The translations under genes were made by a program, and so were the position numbers. Under the pieces are notes generated by a model. It did not search any database. It saw only the letters and a list, made by a program, of their open reading frames with translations, and was not told the DNA's origin. A stretch of 64,000 nucleotides of DNA from Modicisalibacter ilicicola DSM 19980 (GTDB lineage Bacteria > Pseudomonadota > Gammaproteobacteria > Pseudomonadales > Halomonadaceae): the NCBI RefSeq assembly GCF_900128925.1, contig NZ_FQUJ01000005.1, positions 186,001 through 250,000 of the forward strand. The letters run 5' to 3'. How positions within the stretch are numbered: position 1 is the first letter of the stretch; each line of letters begins with the position of its first letter. Below, piece by piece: positions 1 through 8,908 of the stretch.

Positions 1-492
1 GGCAAGCTGTTGACCGGACGTGACGCCGCCCACAAGCGCATGGTCGACATGCTGGCCAAGGGGGAGCCCCTGCCGGTGGACATGCGAGGGCGCTTCATCT
101 ATTACGTCGGCCCCGTCGATCCGGTGCGCGACGAGGTGGTCGGGCCGGCAGGGCCGACCACGGCCACCCGGATGGACAAGTTCACCCGCACCATGCTCGA
201 AGAGACCGGACTGCTGGGCATGGTCGGCAAGGCCGAACGCGGCCCCATGGCGATCGAGGCGATTCGCGACAACCAGGCGGTCTACCTGATGGCCGTGGGT
301 GGGGCAGCCTACCTGGTCGCTCAGGCCATCAAGAAGGCGCGGGTGGTCGGTTTCGAGGACCTGGGCATGGAAGCGATCTACGAGTTCGAGGTCGAGGACA
401 TGCCGGTCACCGTGGCCGTGGACAGCCGCGGCGAATCCGTTCACCAGAGCGGCCCAGCGAAATGGAAGGAGATCATTGCCGCCCATGCCTGA
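1..492 (+). CDS. Fumarate hydratase, class I (3' part, cut by window edge)
   Basis: The frame is open from base 1, so the gene starts outside the window; 163 codons remain. The visible part is the C-terminal swivelling (beta) domain of iron-sulfur class I fumarases and tartrate dehydratases, with the family blocks YYVGPVDP, GPTTATRMD and GKAERGP, and GGAAYL followed by EDLGMEAIYEFEVEDMPV. The enzyme interconverts fumarate and malate in the TCA cycle in the cytoplasm. The [4Fe-4S] ligands lie in the missing N-terminal part. A strong terminator follows 21 bases after the stop, so this is the last gene of its transcript. The fumA or fumB symbol cannot be chosen from this fragment. Confidence 0.93.
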   Translation, partial: GKLLTGRDAAHKRMVDMLAKGEPLPVDMRGRFIYYVGPVDPVRDEVVGPAGPTTATRMDKFTRTMLEETGLLGMVGKAERGPMAIEAIRDNQAVYLMAVGGAAYLVAQAIKKARVVGFEDLGMEAIYEFEVEDMPVTVAVDSRGESVHQSGPAKWKEIIAAHA

Positions 493-513
493 TAGGATGA
501 GGTGAGCATGTGT

Positions 514-547
514 CGCGGCCCCGCACGAATGCGGGGCCGCGCTTTTT
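514..547 (+). terminator. Rho-independent terminator after fumarase
   Basis: A 12-bp GC-rich perfect stem (514-525 with 530-541) closes on the tetraloop CGAA and is followed by C and five T. It ends the fumarase transcript ahead of the cardiolipin synthase gene. Confidence 0.9.
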
Positions 548-586
548 GGCTATCGTTTCACTGCAACATCGAGACAGGGAGAGGTG

Positions 587-2005
587 ATGACCTCTTGGCT
601 GCTGGGCCTGGGAATCTTTCTAGTGCATGTGCTGGGGGCGGTGTCTGCGGTACTGGCGCTGATGTCGAGTCGCACCTCCCAGGGGGCCATTGCCTGGATC
701 GTCTCGCTGGTGACCTTTCCGTACGCGGCGTTGCCGGCCTACTGGTTCTTCGGTCGCCCGCGTTTCTACGGCTATGTCTCGGCACGTGGCGAACGGGATA
801 CGGCACTGCGTCGCGTGCTGGCCCGTTACCGGCCGCTGATCGAACCCTATCTGGCAGACGCCCGGGAAGGCAACGTGCGTGCCGTCGAGCAGCTGGCGAT
901 GATGCCCTTGACCAGCGGCAACTGCGCGGAACTGCTGATCGATGGCCAGGCCACGTTCGATAGCCTCTTTGCCGGCATCGATGAAGCCGGGTCCTATATC
1001 CTCATCCAGTTTTTCATCGTCCGGGAGGACCGCCTGGGCCTGGAGCTCAAGCGGCGGCTGGAGCGTCAGGCCCGTCGGGGCGTGCGCATCCACTTTCTCT
1101 ATGACGAGGTGGGGTGTCGCCGACTCGGTGACGGCTACCTGCGCGATCTGCGGGAGGCGGGCGTCGAGGTCAGTGCCTTCAACTCGTCCCGGGGCGTGCG
1201 ACATCGTTTTCAGCTCAATTTCCGCAACCACCGCAAGATCATGGTCGTCGATGGCAAGTTCGGCTGGACCGGCGGATTCAACATCGGCGTGGAGTACATG
1301 GGGGAGCATCCTCGGCATGGCCCCTGGCGAGACACCCATCTGAAGCTTTCCGGGCCCAGCGTCCTCGGGCTGCAGGAAGCCTTCTGGGAGGATTGGCACT
1401 GGGCGACAGGCAGTGTGATCGCCCTGGACTGGGAGCCACGCATCACCTGCGAAGAGTGCCAGAACGTGGTGATCGTCCCCTCCGGCCCGGCGGATACCCA
1501 GGAGACCGCCAGCCTGCTGGTGCAGAATGCCATCCATGATGCCGAGTACCGCTTGTGGCTGACCAGCCCCTACTTCGTGCCGGATCAGGGCGTGCAGGAT
1601 GCGCTGCGTCTGGCCGCGTTGCGGGGCGTGGATGTGCGCGTGATGATACCCGAGCGACCCGACCACCTGCTGGTGTTCCTGTCGGCGTTTTCGTTTCTTC
1701 CCGAGATGTTGCGGGTCGGCGTGAAAATATACCGTTATCAACCTGGGTTTCTACACCAGAAAGTCATGCTGATCGATCATCACAGCGCCTCCGTGGGCAC
1801 CGTCAACCTGGACAACCGCTCCTTTCGTCTCAACTTCGAGATCACGGCCTTCATACCCGACCGACGTTTTGCCCATGAGGTGCAAGTCATGCTCGAAAGT
1901 GATTTCGCCAACTGCCGACAGCTCACCCTGGACGAACTGGAGCGTCGCCCGATGTGGCGCAAGCTAGTATCCCGTGCCGCTTACCTGTTGTCGCCGATCC
2001 AGTGA
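587..2005 (+). CDS. clsA: Cardiolipin synthase
   Basis: Phospholipase D superfamily enzyme that condenses two phosphatidylglycerols into cardiolipin at the inner membrane. Two N-terminal hydrophobic segments (about residues 1-55) are followed by two HKD catalytic motifs: HRKIMVVDGKFGWTGG starting near residue 215 and HQKVMLIDHHSASVGTVNLD near 390. Total length is about 472 residues, normal for ClsA. ATG 587 is preferred over GTG 584 because AGGGAG at 576-581 sits at good distance. The gene stands alone between a terminator and a LysR gene. Cardiolipin often rises in halophiles at high salt; a role in that here is inference. Confidence 0.93.
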   Translation: MTSWLLGLGIFLVHVLGAVSAVLALMSSRTSQGAIAWIVSLVTFPYAALPAYWFFGRPRFYGYVSARGERDTALRRVLARYRPLIEPYLADAREGNVRAVEQLAMMPLTSGNCAELLIDGQATFDSLFAGIDEAGSYILIQFFIVREDRLGLELKRRLERQARRGVRIHFLYDEVGCRRLGDGYLRDLREAGVEVSAFNSSRGVRHRFQLNFRNHRKIMVVDGKFGWTGGFNIGVEYMGEHPRHGPWRDTHLKLSGPSVLGLQEAFWEDWHWATGSVIALDWEPRITCEECQNVVIVPSGPADTQETASLLVQNAIHDAEYRLWLTSPYFVPDQGVQDALRLAALRGVDVRVMIPERPDHLLVFLSAFSFLPEMLRVGVKIYRYQPGFLHQKVMLIDHHSASVGTVNLDNRSFRLNFEITAFIPDRRFAHEVQVMLESDFANCRQLTLDELERRPMWRKLVSRAAYLLSPIQ

Positions 2006-2105
2006 CCACGACGTCCTGCATGGTGAGCCGTCTCGCGCTTGGGTAAACTAGCGGTTTTTATCGATCGCCCATTGCTCGGTCGTGTCGGGAACGGGTTAGG
2101 GAGTC

Positions 2106-3026
2106 GTGGTGAACCTTGAAACCAAATGGCTGGAAGACTTCGTCGCCCTGGCCAATACACGCAGTTTTTCCACCTCGGCACGCCAGCGCCATGTCACGCA
2201 ACCGGCCTTCAGCCGGCGGATTCGCTCGCTGGAGCAGGCGGTGGGCACGACCCTGGTGGATCGTTCCACGACCCCGGTCGGTCTGACCCCGGAAGGGCAG
2301 CTTTTCCTGGTCACTGCCCGCAACCTGGTCGAACAGCTCAATGAAAGTCTCGGTCATCTGCGGGGGTTGTCGATCGCCAACGAGGCGCTGGACGTGGTGG
2401 CCGCGCATTCGCTGGCGCTGGATTTCTATCCGCGCTGGATTTCCCAGTTGCAGAAGGGGGTGGGGGAATTGCCGACCCGGCTGGTGGCGATGAACGTTGG
2501 CGATGCCATCCATGTGCTCCGCGAGGGCAACTGCGATCTCATGCTCGGCTACCACGACCCCTACGCCACGATGCAGCTCGATGCGGAGATATTTCCTTCC
2601 TTCTCCATCGGCAAGGCCAAGATGATTCCGGTCTGCATCCCCGACGACCGGGGGCGGCCACTCTTTCCCCTGGTCGGCAGCGAGCCGATCTCCTATCTGG
2701 CCTACACCCAGGGCGCCTTCCTGGGGCGCAGCGTGCGCATGCTGCTCAAGAACGAGCCGCTTCGCCTGCGATTGAAGACGATCTACGAGACCGCCATGGC
2801 CGAAGGGCTCAAGGGCATGGCGTTGCAGGGGGTCGGCATGGCCTGGATACCCGATTTCTGTATCCGCACGGAACTCAACACGGGACGGCTCGTGCGTGCC
2901 GGGAACGAAGAGTGGGACATCCCCCTGGAAGTGCGCCTCTACCGCTGCTCCCTGGTGCACAAGCCCGGTGTCGAGAAGCTGTGGCGGCAGATGATGACGC
3001 TGCCCCGGGACTTCCTGCAGGCTTGA
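2106..3026 (+). CDS. LysR-family transcriptional regulator, HypT/YjiE-like
   Basis: 306 residues with an N-terminal winged helix-turn-helix (about 1-65; block QPAFSRRIRSLEQAVG) and a C-terminal LysR effector domain. The opening LETKWLEDF, the AAHSLALDFYP segment and GMALQGVGMAWIPDFCI resemble E. coli HypT (YjiE), the hypochlorite-responsive regulator activated by methionine oxidation. That comparison is from memory; the inducer here is unproven. GTG codons at 2106 and 2109 are both possible starts, with GGTTAGGGAG just upstream. It ends 15 bases before the convergent NMN adenylyltransferase gene, so no obvious target is adjacent; autoregulation is likely for the family. Confidence 0.85.
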   Translation: MVNLETKWLEDFVALANTRSFSTSARQRHVTQPAFSRRIRSLEQAVGTTLVDRSTTPVGLTPEGQLFLVTARNLVEQLNESLGHLRGLSIANEALDVVAAHSLALDFYPRWISQLQKGVGELPTRLVAMNVGDAIHVLREGNCDLMLGYHDPYATMQLDAEIFPSFSIGKAKMIPVCIPDDRGRPLFPLVGSEPISYLAYTQGAFLGRSVRMLLKNEPLRLRLKTIYETAMAEGLKGMALQGVGMAWIPDFCIRTELNTGRLVRAGNEEWDIPLEVRLYRCSLVHKPGVEKLWRQMMTLPRDFLQA

Positions 3027-3041
3027 TCGAGCGGGAGGCGG

Positions 3042-4166
3042 CTAGGGGGCTACTCCGCCGGCAGGCAGCCCCAGGAAGTTCTGGATGATGAAGAAGTGAT
3101 CCTCGAAGAGTGTATCGGGTTCGAGATCGGCCAGGGCCACCCAGCGGGCGCTGTCGCCGCCCTTGACCGGTTTCAGGCGCGGCAACTGCTGGTCCGGGCG
3201 CAGGGCGAAGTAGAAGGCCTCGGCCAGGGTGCGTCCGCGCCAGCTGCGATGAGGCTCGTCGAACAGCCGCTGGCCGCGCAGGGAGCCCTTGAGCACCGGT
3301 TCCGGAACCTTGAGGCGCACCCGTTCCCGCAACTCGCGCAGGCAGGCATCGAGAAGACGCTCGTGGGGGTTGATGAACCCCCCGGGCAACGCGAGCAGCC
3401 CCTTGCCCGGTGCCGCGGTGCGCTTGACCAGCAGCACATGGCCCGACTGCACCACCACCGCATTCACGGTGGCGAAGATCGGTGGATAGGGCGCCTGGGC
3501 CCAGGCGCTGCGATACTGCTCGAGCAGGTGCTGTTCCTCGAGTAGCTGGCGGTAGGCTGCGGTATCGTGAAAGGCCTTCAGGGCGCGGTGCACCCCGGGG
3601 GGAAGGTCGTGCGCCGCCCCGGTGGAGAGATAATCCGATGCCGAGGCGCTCGAATGGAACAGGCGCTCACGAATTCGGCTGGCCGAGATGCCCTCCACCA
3701 GGGGCACGCTGACGGACTCCCACTGCGGAAACAGGCTGAGATAGTAGCTCGATTGGCCCCGGCTGGCACCGATCAGGCCGATCCGCGGCAGCTTGCCCTC
3801 ACTGGGTCGCGCGATATCACGGACCTTGCGCTGCACGTCGCGTACCCAGACATCATCGTTGTAGAGCGCATCGAGCAGCGGTGCGATCTCGAGGCGCTGA
3901 TTCTCCTGGCTGTCGAAGCAGCTGCGCAGCATGTCGCGACGCTCCTCGAAGCGCCAGGGGTTGCGCAGCGATCGTGCCTGCCAGGCGGAGCCGCTGAGCA
4001 CGATGACCTGTCGCGCACGATTCAGCGCCTCGCGGACCACCGCCAGATGGCCAAGATGGGGAGGTTGGAAGCGCCCGATGAAGACCAGGCAGTCGAAGTC
4101 GTAATTGGGCATTGGGTCGGGTCCGGCGCGAGTGCCATTGGTGTTGCCGTGAATCTGGCGGGTCAT
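3042..4166 (-). CDS. Bifunctional NMN adenylyltransferase / Nudix protein
   Basis: Fusion of an NadM-type nucleotidyltransferase and a Nudix domain. Residues about 25-175 carry FIGRFQPPHLGHL (the HxGH adenylyltransferase signature) and SASRIRERLF, which convert NMN and ATP to NAD. Residues about 225-365 form the Nudix fold, expected to cleave ADP-ribose. The Nudix box at 263-285 is irregular: the usual REUxEE reads RELRER, so the last Glu is Arg282, and Arg284 stands at the usual Gly. The start is uncertain: ATG 4166 has no clear ribosome site and ATG 4112 (MPNYDFDC) fits the usual family N-terminus better. Divergent from the O-antigen-ligase-type gene; ends next to the LysR gene. Confidence 0.88.
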   Translation of the reverse strand: MTRQIHGNTNGTRAGPDPMPNYDFDCLVFIGRFQPPHLGHLAVVREALNRARQVIVLSGSAWQARSLRNPWRFEERRDMLRSCFDSQENQRLEIAPLLDALYNDDVWVRDVQRKVRDIARPSEGKLPRIGLIGASRGQSSYYLSLFPQWESVSVPLVEGISASRIRERLFHSSASASDYLSTGAAHDLPPGVHRALKAFHDTAAYRQLLEEQHLLEQYRSAWAQAPYPPIFATVNAVVVQSGHVLLVKRTAAPGKGLLALPGGFINPHERLLDACLRELRERVRLKVPEPVLKGSLRGQRLFDEPHRSWRGRTLAEAFYFALRPDQQLPRLKPVKGGDSARWVALADLEPDTLFEDHFFIIQNFLGLPAGGVAP

Positions 4167-4215
4167 TATGGTCGGCTGTCGGGCGCGTCACAAGACAGCA
4201 CGGACGAGGAAAGGC

Positions 4216-5517
4216 ATGAGCGGTTATACGAGTCTATCGGTGTTCCTGCTGGGGGCGGTCGCGCTCGTCCTGCCTTGGGGCTATTTCGTCGGACCGGTGC
4301 TATTGCTGCTGGGCAGTGTGGTCTTGCCGATCGCGCGCCCCCGGCTGGCGCTGAGCCGCGCCGAGTGGCTGATCATCGGGGCCCTGGTGCTCTATGCCGT
4401 GGTCAACATGCTCGGGACCGGGTGGCGCATGCAGCCGCCACCGAGGTTGGCCGAGGCGGGGCATGCGCTTTTCGCCATTCCCGGCTTGCTGCTGCTGTTG
4501 GCCTATCCGCCCCGGAAGGCTGCGGTATGGGGCGGTGTGGCGGTAGGCAGCGTGATCGCCGGGGCCTGGGCAAGCTGGCAGAAGTTTGTCGCTGACGCTG
4601 TGCGTGCCCAGGGGTTCGTGGACAAGATACAGTTCGGCAACCTGAGCCTGCTGCTGGGTGTCCTCTGTCTCGCCGGCCTGGGCTGGGCGCTTAGTCGGCA
4701 TACGCGCTCCGGCAGACGAGCCTGGTGCCTTCTGCTGGGGCTGGGCGCCCTCTGCGGCATCCTGGGCTCCTTTCTCTCCGGCAGTCGCGGCGGGTGGTTG
4801 AGCTTCCCCCTCATGCTCGTGGTGTTGTACCTGGGCTACGGGCGCCGTCTGTCCCGGCACTGGCAACTGGGGCTGGCGGCACTCTTCGTGATCGGCCCCA
4901 TGGTCGCCTATGCGGTCCCTCCCCTGGGGGTGCAGGAGCGTGTGCAGCGCGTATTCACCAGTTACACGGAATTCGTGGAACAGGGAGACCCGACGAACTC
5001 GGTGGGGGCCCGCCTGGAAATGTGGCGTAGTGCGCTCATCCTGATTCCCGAGCGACCGCTACGAGGCTGGGGACAATCGGGGTACGAGCGTGCACGGGAC
5101 GGCTTGATCGAGAAGGACGTGGTTCACCCCTACCTCGGGAAGTTCGATCACGTCCACAATGACATCCTGGATGCCTGGCTCAAGCACGGGCTGGCCGGTC
5201 CGGTGTCGCTATTGGCCCTGTACCTGGCGCCGCTGGGCTTGTTTGCAAGACACCTGCGCGACCCGGACCTGCCACTGCGTGCGTTCGCCGTGGCTGGAGC
5301 CGTGTTGCCGGCGGCCTATGCGGGATTCGGTTTGACGCAGACCTTTCTCGCCTTCGATAGTGGTATCGTGATGTATGTCTTCTGGCTGGTGGTGCTATGG
5401 GCCGGAGTGCGGCATCGGCGCGAATCGTTGTCGCCCGATGGGGTCGGGGGCGGCAGAAGCGTGCTGCCAGGGAATGATAAGACGAATGTACCGGGGAGTG
5501 CCTGTGATCAAGGATGA
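4216..5517 (+). CDS. O-antigen ligase family (Wzy_C) membrane protein
   Basis: 433-residue polytopic inner-membrane protein with roughly ten hydrophobic helices and the Wzy_C region about 190-380. Family marks are SGSRGGWLSFP after a helix, a large periplasmic loop holding GWGQSGYE, and HVHNDILDAWLKHG, the His-Asn motif of WaaL/Wzy glycosyltransferases. It should join an undecaprenyl-linked glycan to lipid A core or polymerise repeat units; ligase and polymerase cannot be told apart here. ATG 4216 follows AGGAAAGG. The 3' end overlaps the next gene by 14 bp, suggesting translational coupling. No other LPS gene is adjacent. Confidence 0.82.
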   Translation: MSGYTSLSVFLLGAVALVLPWGYFVGPVLLLLGSVVLPIARPRLALSRAEWLIIGALVLYAVVNMLGTGWRMQPPPRLAEAGHALFAIPGLLLLLAYPPRKAAVWGGVAVGSVIAGAWASWQKFVADAVRAQGFVDKIQFGNLSLLLGVLCLAGLGWALSRHTRSGRRAWCLLLGLGALCGILGSFLSGSRGGWLSFPLMLVVLYLGYGRRLSRHWQLGLAALFVIGPMVAYAVPPLGVQERVQRVFTSYTEFVEQGDPTNSVGARLEMWRSALILIPERPLRGWGQSGYERARDGLIEKDVVHPYLGKFDHVHNDILDAWLKHGLAGPVSLLALYLAPLGLFARHLRDPDLPLRAFAVAGAVLPAAYAGFGLTQTFLAFDSGIVMYVFWLVVLWAGVRHRRESLSPDGVGGGRSVLPGNDKTNVPGSACDQG

Positions 5518-6427
5518 GATCATCAGCTGGTTTCGTATCGTGCGCAATGCCGTTCAGCTCTGGCTGAATCACAACGCCTTCAGCTATGCAGGTTCCCTGG
5601 CGTTCTACACCCTGTTCTCCCTGGCGCCGACGATCATCATTGCCGTGACGATCATCGGCCTGGTGCTCGGCGAAGAGGCCGCGCAGGGCCAGATCGTCGC
5701 ACAACTGTCGGATATGGTGGGAGAGGGCGCGGCAACGGCCGTCGAGAATGCCGTCGCGCAATCGCGCATCGAGGCCTCGGGCCCCGTTCCGACCCTCTTG
5801 GGTATCGGAGCGTTGCTGGTGGGGGCCACGACGGTCTTCGCCCAGATGCAGTTTTCGCTCAATACCCTGTGGGGAGTGACCCCTCGGCCGGATCGCAGCG
5901 GGATCCTGCAGTTTCTCAAGAGTCGCTTCCTTTCCCTGGCGGTCGTCCTGGCGATCGGCTTCGTGCTGCTCGTCTCGCTGATCGCCGGCGTGGCGGTGCA
6001 GGCGGTGTTTCAATTTGCCAGCGGCTGGTTGCCCTGGGTCAAGGGCCTGCTGGGTGGCGCCGAGCTGCTGCTTTCCCTGCTGGCGGTCACCCTGTTTTTC
6101 GCGACCCTGTTCAAGGTGTTGCCGGATGTCGTGCTCGGCTGGCGTGATGTGATGGTGGGGGCGGCAATCACTGCCGTGCTGTTTTCCATCGGGCGCTTCG
6201 GTATCGCCGCCTACCTGGCCTACACCGCCACGGCGTCGACCTACGGTGCGGCGGGTTCGCTGGTGCTGATCCTGCTGTGGGTCTACTACTCGTCGTTGAT
6301 CCTGCTCTTCGGAGCGGCGCTTACCCGCGCCCACCTCGAGGAGCGGGGCAAGCCCATCGTGCCACGCAACATGGCAGTAAGGGTCAAGCATGAACTGATG
6401 ACCGGCAGTCACACCTCTGGCGATTGA
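5504..6427 (+). CDS. YihY/BrkB family inner-membrane protein
   Basis: 307 residues with six predicted transmembrane helices and the YihY block LAFYTLFSLAPTIIIAV near residue 35 and YGAAGSLVLILLWVYYSS near 255. The old name ribonuclease BN was a misassignment for this family; the true function is unknown, with transport proposed. GTG 5504 is chosen because GGGGAG at 5493-5498 is well spaced and it starts at the conserved N-terminus; longer in-frame openings upstream lie inside the preceding gene. Overlaps the O-antigen-ligase-type gene by 14 bp and its own 3' end overlaps the convergent dehydrogenase by 19 bp. Confidence 0.87.
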   Translation: MIKDEIISWFRIVRNAVQLWLNHNAFSYAGSLAFYTLFSLAPTIIIAVTIIGLVLGEEAAQGQIVAQLSDMVGEGAATAVENAVAQSRIEASGPVPTLLGIGALLVGATTVFAQMQFSLNTLWGVTPRPDRSGILQFLKSRFLSLAVVLAIGFVLLVSLIAGVAVQAVFQFASGWLPWVKGLLGGAELLLSLLAVTLFFATLFKVLPDVVLGWRDVMVGAAITAVLFSIGRFGIAAYLAYTATASTYGAAGSLVLILLWVYYSSLILLFGAALTRAHLEERGKPIVPRNMAVRVKHELMTGSHTSGD

Positions 6428-7473
6428 CCGAAGAGGGGCGAAAAGCGTTCCTCGGCAAGGCGGTCGGCGATTGGCGCGGGGCTGCACTGTTCCTGGCTTG
6501 CACGATCGAAGATTTCATCCAGGGTACGCTCGATGCTGGCGATGTGGGCCATGACCCGGTCGTGACTGTAATCCTCCCGGCGTTGCCAGGCCACCTCGAT
6601 GAGGCCGCCGGCGTTCGCCACATAGTCCGGCGTGTAGAGAATGCCGCGCTGGTGTAGCCGGTCGGCCATTTCGGCCGTGGCCAGTTGGTTGTTGGCGGCC
6701 CCGACGACGATGCGCGCCTTCAGGCGCTCGCAGACCCGGCTGTCGAGCACGGCCCCCATGGCGCAGGGAGCGAAGATGTCGGCATCGACAGCGAAGATGT
6801 CGAGCGGGGACACGATATCGGCCTGCAACTCCTTGGCCAGCTGTTTCACAGCCTGCGTGTCGACATCCGCAAGCACCAGGCGTGCGCCAGCCGCATGCAG
6901 GTGGCGCGCCAGATGGGCGCCGACGTGCCCGACACCCTGAATGGCGACCCGCAGGCCGGCCAGGTCGTCACGTTCGAAACCATGACGCACCGCACAGCGC
7001 AGCGCATTGAAGACCCCCCAGGCAGTGAAGGGCGAAGGGTCCCCCGATTCCTCGCCCTGACGCCGCAATCCCGAGACGTGCTCGGTCACCCCGGCGATGA
7101 CCCGCATGTCTTGCTCGCTGCTACCCGAATCTTCCGCGGTGATGTAGCGACCCCCCTGGGTGGCGATCAACCGGCCCATCGCCTCCAGCAGAGCAGGCGT
7201 CTTCTGGCGTTTGGGATCGGCGATGATCACGGCCTTGCCCCCGCCCAGGGGCAGGTTGGCCAATGCTGACTTGTAGGTCATTCCCCGGGCGAGGCGCAGC
7301 ACATCCGCCAGGGCCCGCTCCTCGGTCGGGTAGGGATAGATGCGCAACCCGCCGAGTGCCGGGCCGCGACAGGTGTTGTGAATGGCAATGATCGCCTGCA
7401 AGCCGCTGCGGCGGTCGCTTCCGTAGACGACCTGCTCATGGTGATCGAAATCCGGATGGGCGAAGAGTGTCAT
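6409..7473 (-). CDS. Leu/Glu/Phe/Val-type amino acid dehydrogenase
   Basis: 354-residue NAD-dependent dehydrogenase of the leucine/valine/phenylalanine group. The N-terminal domain has GGLRIYP and the catalytic-lysine block MTYKSALANLPLGGGKAV (about residues 68-85). The Rossmann domain begins with VAIQGVGHVGAHLARHL near 175. It catalyses reversible oxidative deamination of a branched-chain or aromatic amino acid; substrate choice is not readable. ATG 7473 is preceded by AAGGGGG, and the longer open frame upstream lacks family similarity. Single gene, divergent from acylphosphatase. Confidence 0.88.
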   Translation of the reverse strand: MTLFAHPDFDHHEQVVYGSDRRSGLQAIIAIHNTCRGPALGGLRIYPYPTEERALADVLRLARGMTYKSALANLPLGGGKAVIIADPKRQKTPALLEAMGRLIATQGGRYITAEDSGSSEQDMRVIAGVTEHVSGLRRQGEESGDPSPFTAWGVFNALRCAVRHGFERDDLAGLRVAIQGVGHVGAHLARHLHAAGARLVLADVDTQAVKQLAKELQADIVSPLDIFAVDADIFAPCAMGAVLDSRVCERLKARIVVGAANNQLATAEMADRLHQRGILYTPDYVANAGGLIEVAWQRREDYSHDRVMAHIASIERTLDEIFDRASQEQCSPAPIADRLAEERFSPLFGQSPEV

Positions 7474-7600
7474 TGTTATTGCCCCCTTGAGAACTCCCGG
7501 GCGGGTGAGATGCACCCAGCGTCGCCGGGGTGGAGTCGTCACACAAAGCTTGTGGCTTTCAGCTTTCAGCCTAAGCCAAGACGCACGGAATTTCTTGGTT

Positions 7601-7629
7601 TTGGGTACCCGGCGCAATGATGCTAGAAA
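7601..7629 (+). promoter_or_regulatory. Possible sigma-70 promoter of acylphosphatase gene
   Basis: TTGGGT at 7601, a 17-bp spacer and TAGAAA at 7624 lie 33 bases before the start codon. The spacing is ideal, but both hexamers are only partial matches. Confidence 0.35.
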
Positions 7630-7661
7630 AGGAAGGTCGATCACTTCAAGGAGCGAACATC

Positions 7662-7934
7662 ATGGGGCAGTACTGCATCAGAGCCACCGTCAGCGGTCGC
7701 GTTCAAGGCGTGGGCTATCGGCATGCCGTGCGCCGGCAAGCGCTGGAGTCGGAATTGACCGGTTATGCCAGCAACCTTGCCAATGGCGATGTGGAGGTCG
7801 TGCTGTGCGGGAACCGAGAGAGAGCCGAACGGGTAGCCGACTGGCTATGGCAAGGGCCACCCCCGGCGCGGGTGACCCAGGTCGAACTGGAAGAGATGGC
7901 CTGGTGCGAATATACGGCCTTCACGACCGACTGA
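7662..7934 (+). CDS. acyP: Acylphosphatase
   Basis: 90-residue cytoplasmic enzyme that hydrolyses acyl phosphates such as carbamoyl or 1,3-bisphosphoglycerate. The signature GRVQGVGYRHAVRRQA contains the phosphate-binding loop with the catalytic Arg, and GYASNLANGDVEV carries the conserved Asn. ATG 7662 follows AAGGAG at proper distance; upstream in-frame ATG codons give a non-conserved tail. Length is normal for the family. It ends 5 bases before the convergent nucleoside hydrolase gene. Confidence 0.92.
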   Translation: MGQYCIRATVSGRVQGVGYRHAVRRQALESELTGYASNLANGDVEVVLCGNRERAERVADWLWQGPPPARVTQVELEEMAWCEYTAFTTD

Positions 7935-7939
7935 GGCGA

Positions 7940-8881
7940 TCAGCTCAGCACGTCGACGATCCACTCCACCACCCGTGCACCTTGGGCATCGAGGCACACT
8001 TCCACGCTAGGGGTGGCCGACCAGCGTTCGTCGAGGAAGGGACGCCCCTCGGGTGCGAAGACGGTCTGGCCTTCGGCGAAGCCCTCGGTCACGACGGTCA
8101 GGTGCCCCCGGGCAGTGGTGAACAGGTCGGGACGCATCAGCCAGGCGAGGGCGCAGCTGTCATGGGGGCAGCAGCCATCGATGCCGAGGAATTGGCGGTA
8201 GAAGTCGCTGTAGAAGCCGTAGCTGTCCGCCAGTACCTTGCCGAGGCGGCCCTGTCCGGCGGCGATCCTGTCCATGTCCTGGGGGCTCAGCACGCAACGA
8301 TGCGTGGCGTCCAGTCCGACCAGGGTCAGCGGCCAGCCCGCCGTCAGCACCCGGGCCGCGGCATGGGGATCGTTGAACATGTTCGCTTCGGCCACCGGCG
8401 TGACATTGCCGCCCTCCCTGATCGAGCCGCCCATGATCACGACCTGCTTGACCTTGCCGGTAATGCTCGGATCGAGTTGCAGCGCCGCCGCGAGATTGCC
8501 CAGCGGCCCCACCGCGACCAGGGTGATGTCTCCGGGGCGAGCATTGACCTGCTCGACGAGGAATTCGGCGGCGCTCGAGGACAGCGCCTTGCCTTGTACC
8601 TCAGGAAGTTCGATGTCGCCCAGGCCATTGCCGCCATGGATGTGTGCCGGGGCGGGGTGCTTCGCCTTGACCAGTGGCGCGGCAGCTCCCTGGGCGACGG
8701 GGATCTCCTGTTCCGCCAGTTCCGACAGCAGCAGGGCATTGGCGGTCGCGGTATCGATGTCCACGTTGCCGTAGGTGGTGGTCAGTCCCAGCAGTTCTAT
8801 CTCGGGGTGAACCAGGGCAATGGCGATCGCCTGGGCATCGTCGATACCTGGATCGGTATCGAAAATGATCGGTGTGGTCAT
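7940..8881 (-). CDS. Ribonucleoside hydrolase (IUNH/Rih family)
   Basis: 313 residues. The calcium- and ribose-binding signature FDTDPGIDDAQAIAIAL sits at residues 7-23, and NMFNDPHAA near 175 is the second conserved block. The enzyme cleaves the N-glycosidic bond of purine and/or pyrimidine ribonucleosides to base and ribose. It is the last gene of a minus-strand set behind ribokinase (27 bp gap), which would phosphorylate the released ribose. RihA, RihB and RihC subtypes cannot be separated by eye. No transporter or repressor is linked within the window. Confidence 0.9.
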   Translation of the reverse strand: MTTPIIFDTDPGIDDAQAIAIALVHPEIELLGLTTTYGNVDIDTATANALLLSELAEQEIPVAQGAAAPLVKAKHPAPAHIHGGNGLGDIELPEVQGKALSSSAAEFLVEQVNARPGDITLVAVGPLGNLAAALQLDPSITGKVKQVVIMGGSIREGGNVTPVAEANMFNDPHAAARVLTAGWPLTLVGLDATHRCVLSPQDMDRIAAGQGRLGKVLADSYGFYSDFYRQFLGIDGCCPHDSCALAWLMRPDLFTTARGHLTVVTEGFAEGQTVFAPEGRPFLDERWSATPSVEVCLDAQGARVVEWIVDVLS

Positions 8882-8908
8882 GGGTGCTTCCTTGTCGTGT
8901 GAATGAAA

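Noticed and set aside
620-1741. 373-codon open frame on the minus strand opposite cardiolipin synthase
   Set aside because: The plus strand holds an intact cardiolipin synthase with both HKD motifs; the antisense frame is a GC-rich shadow without known motifs.
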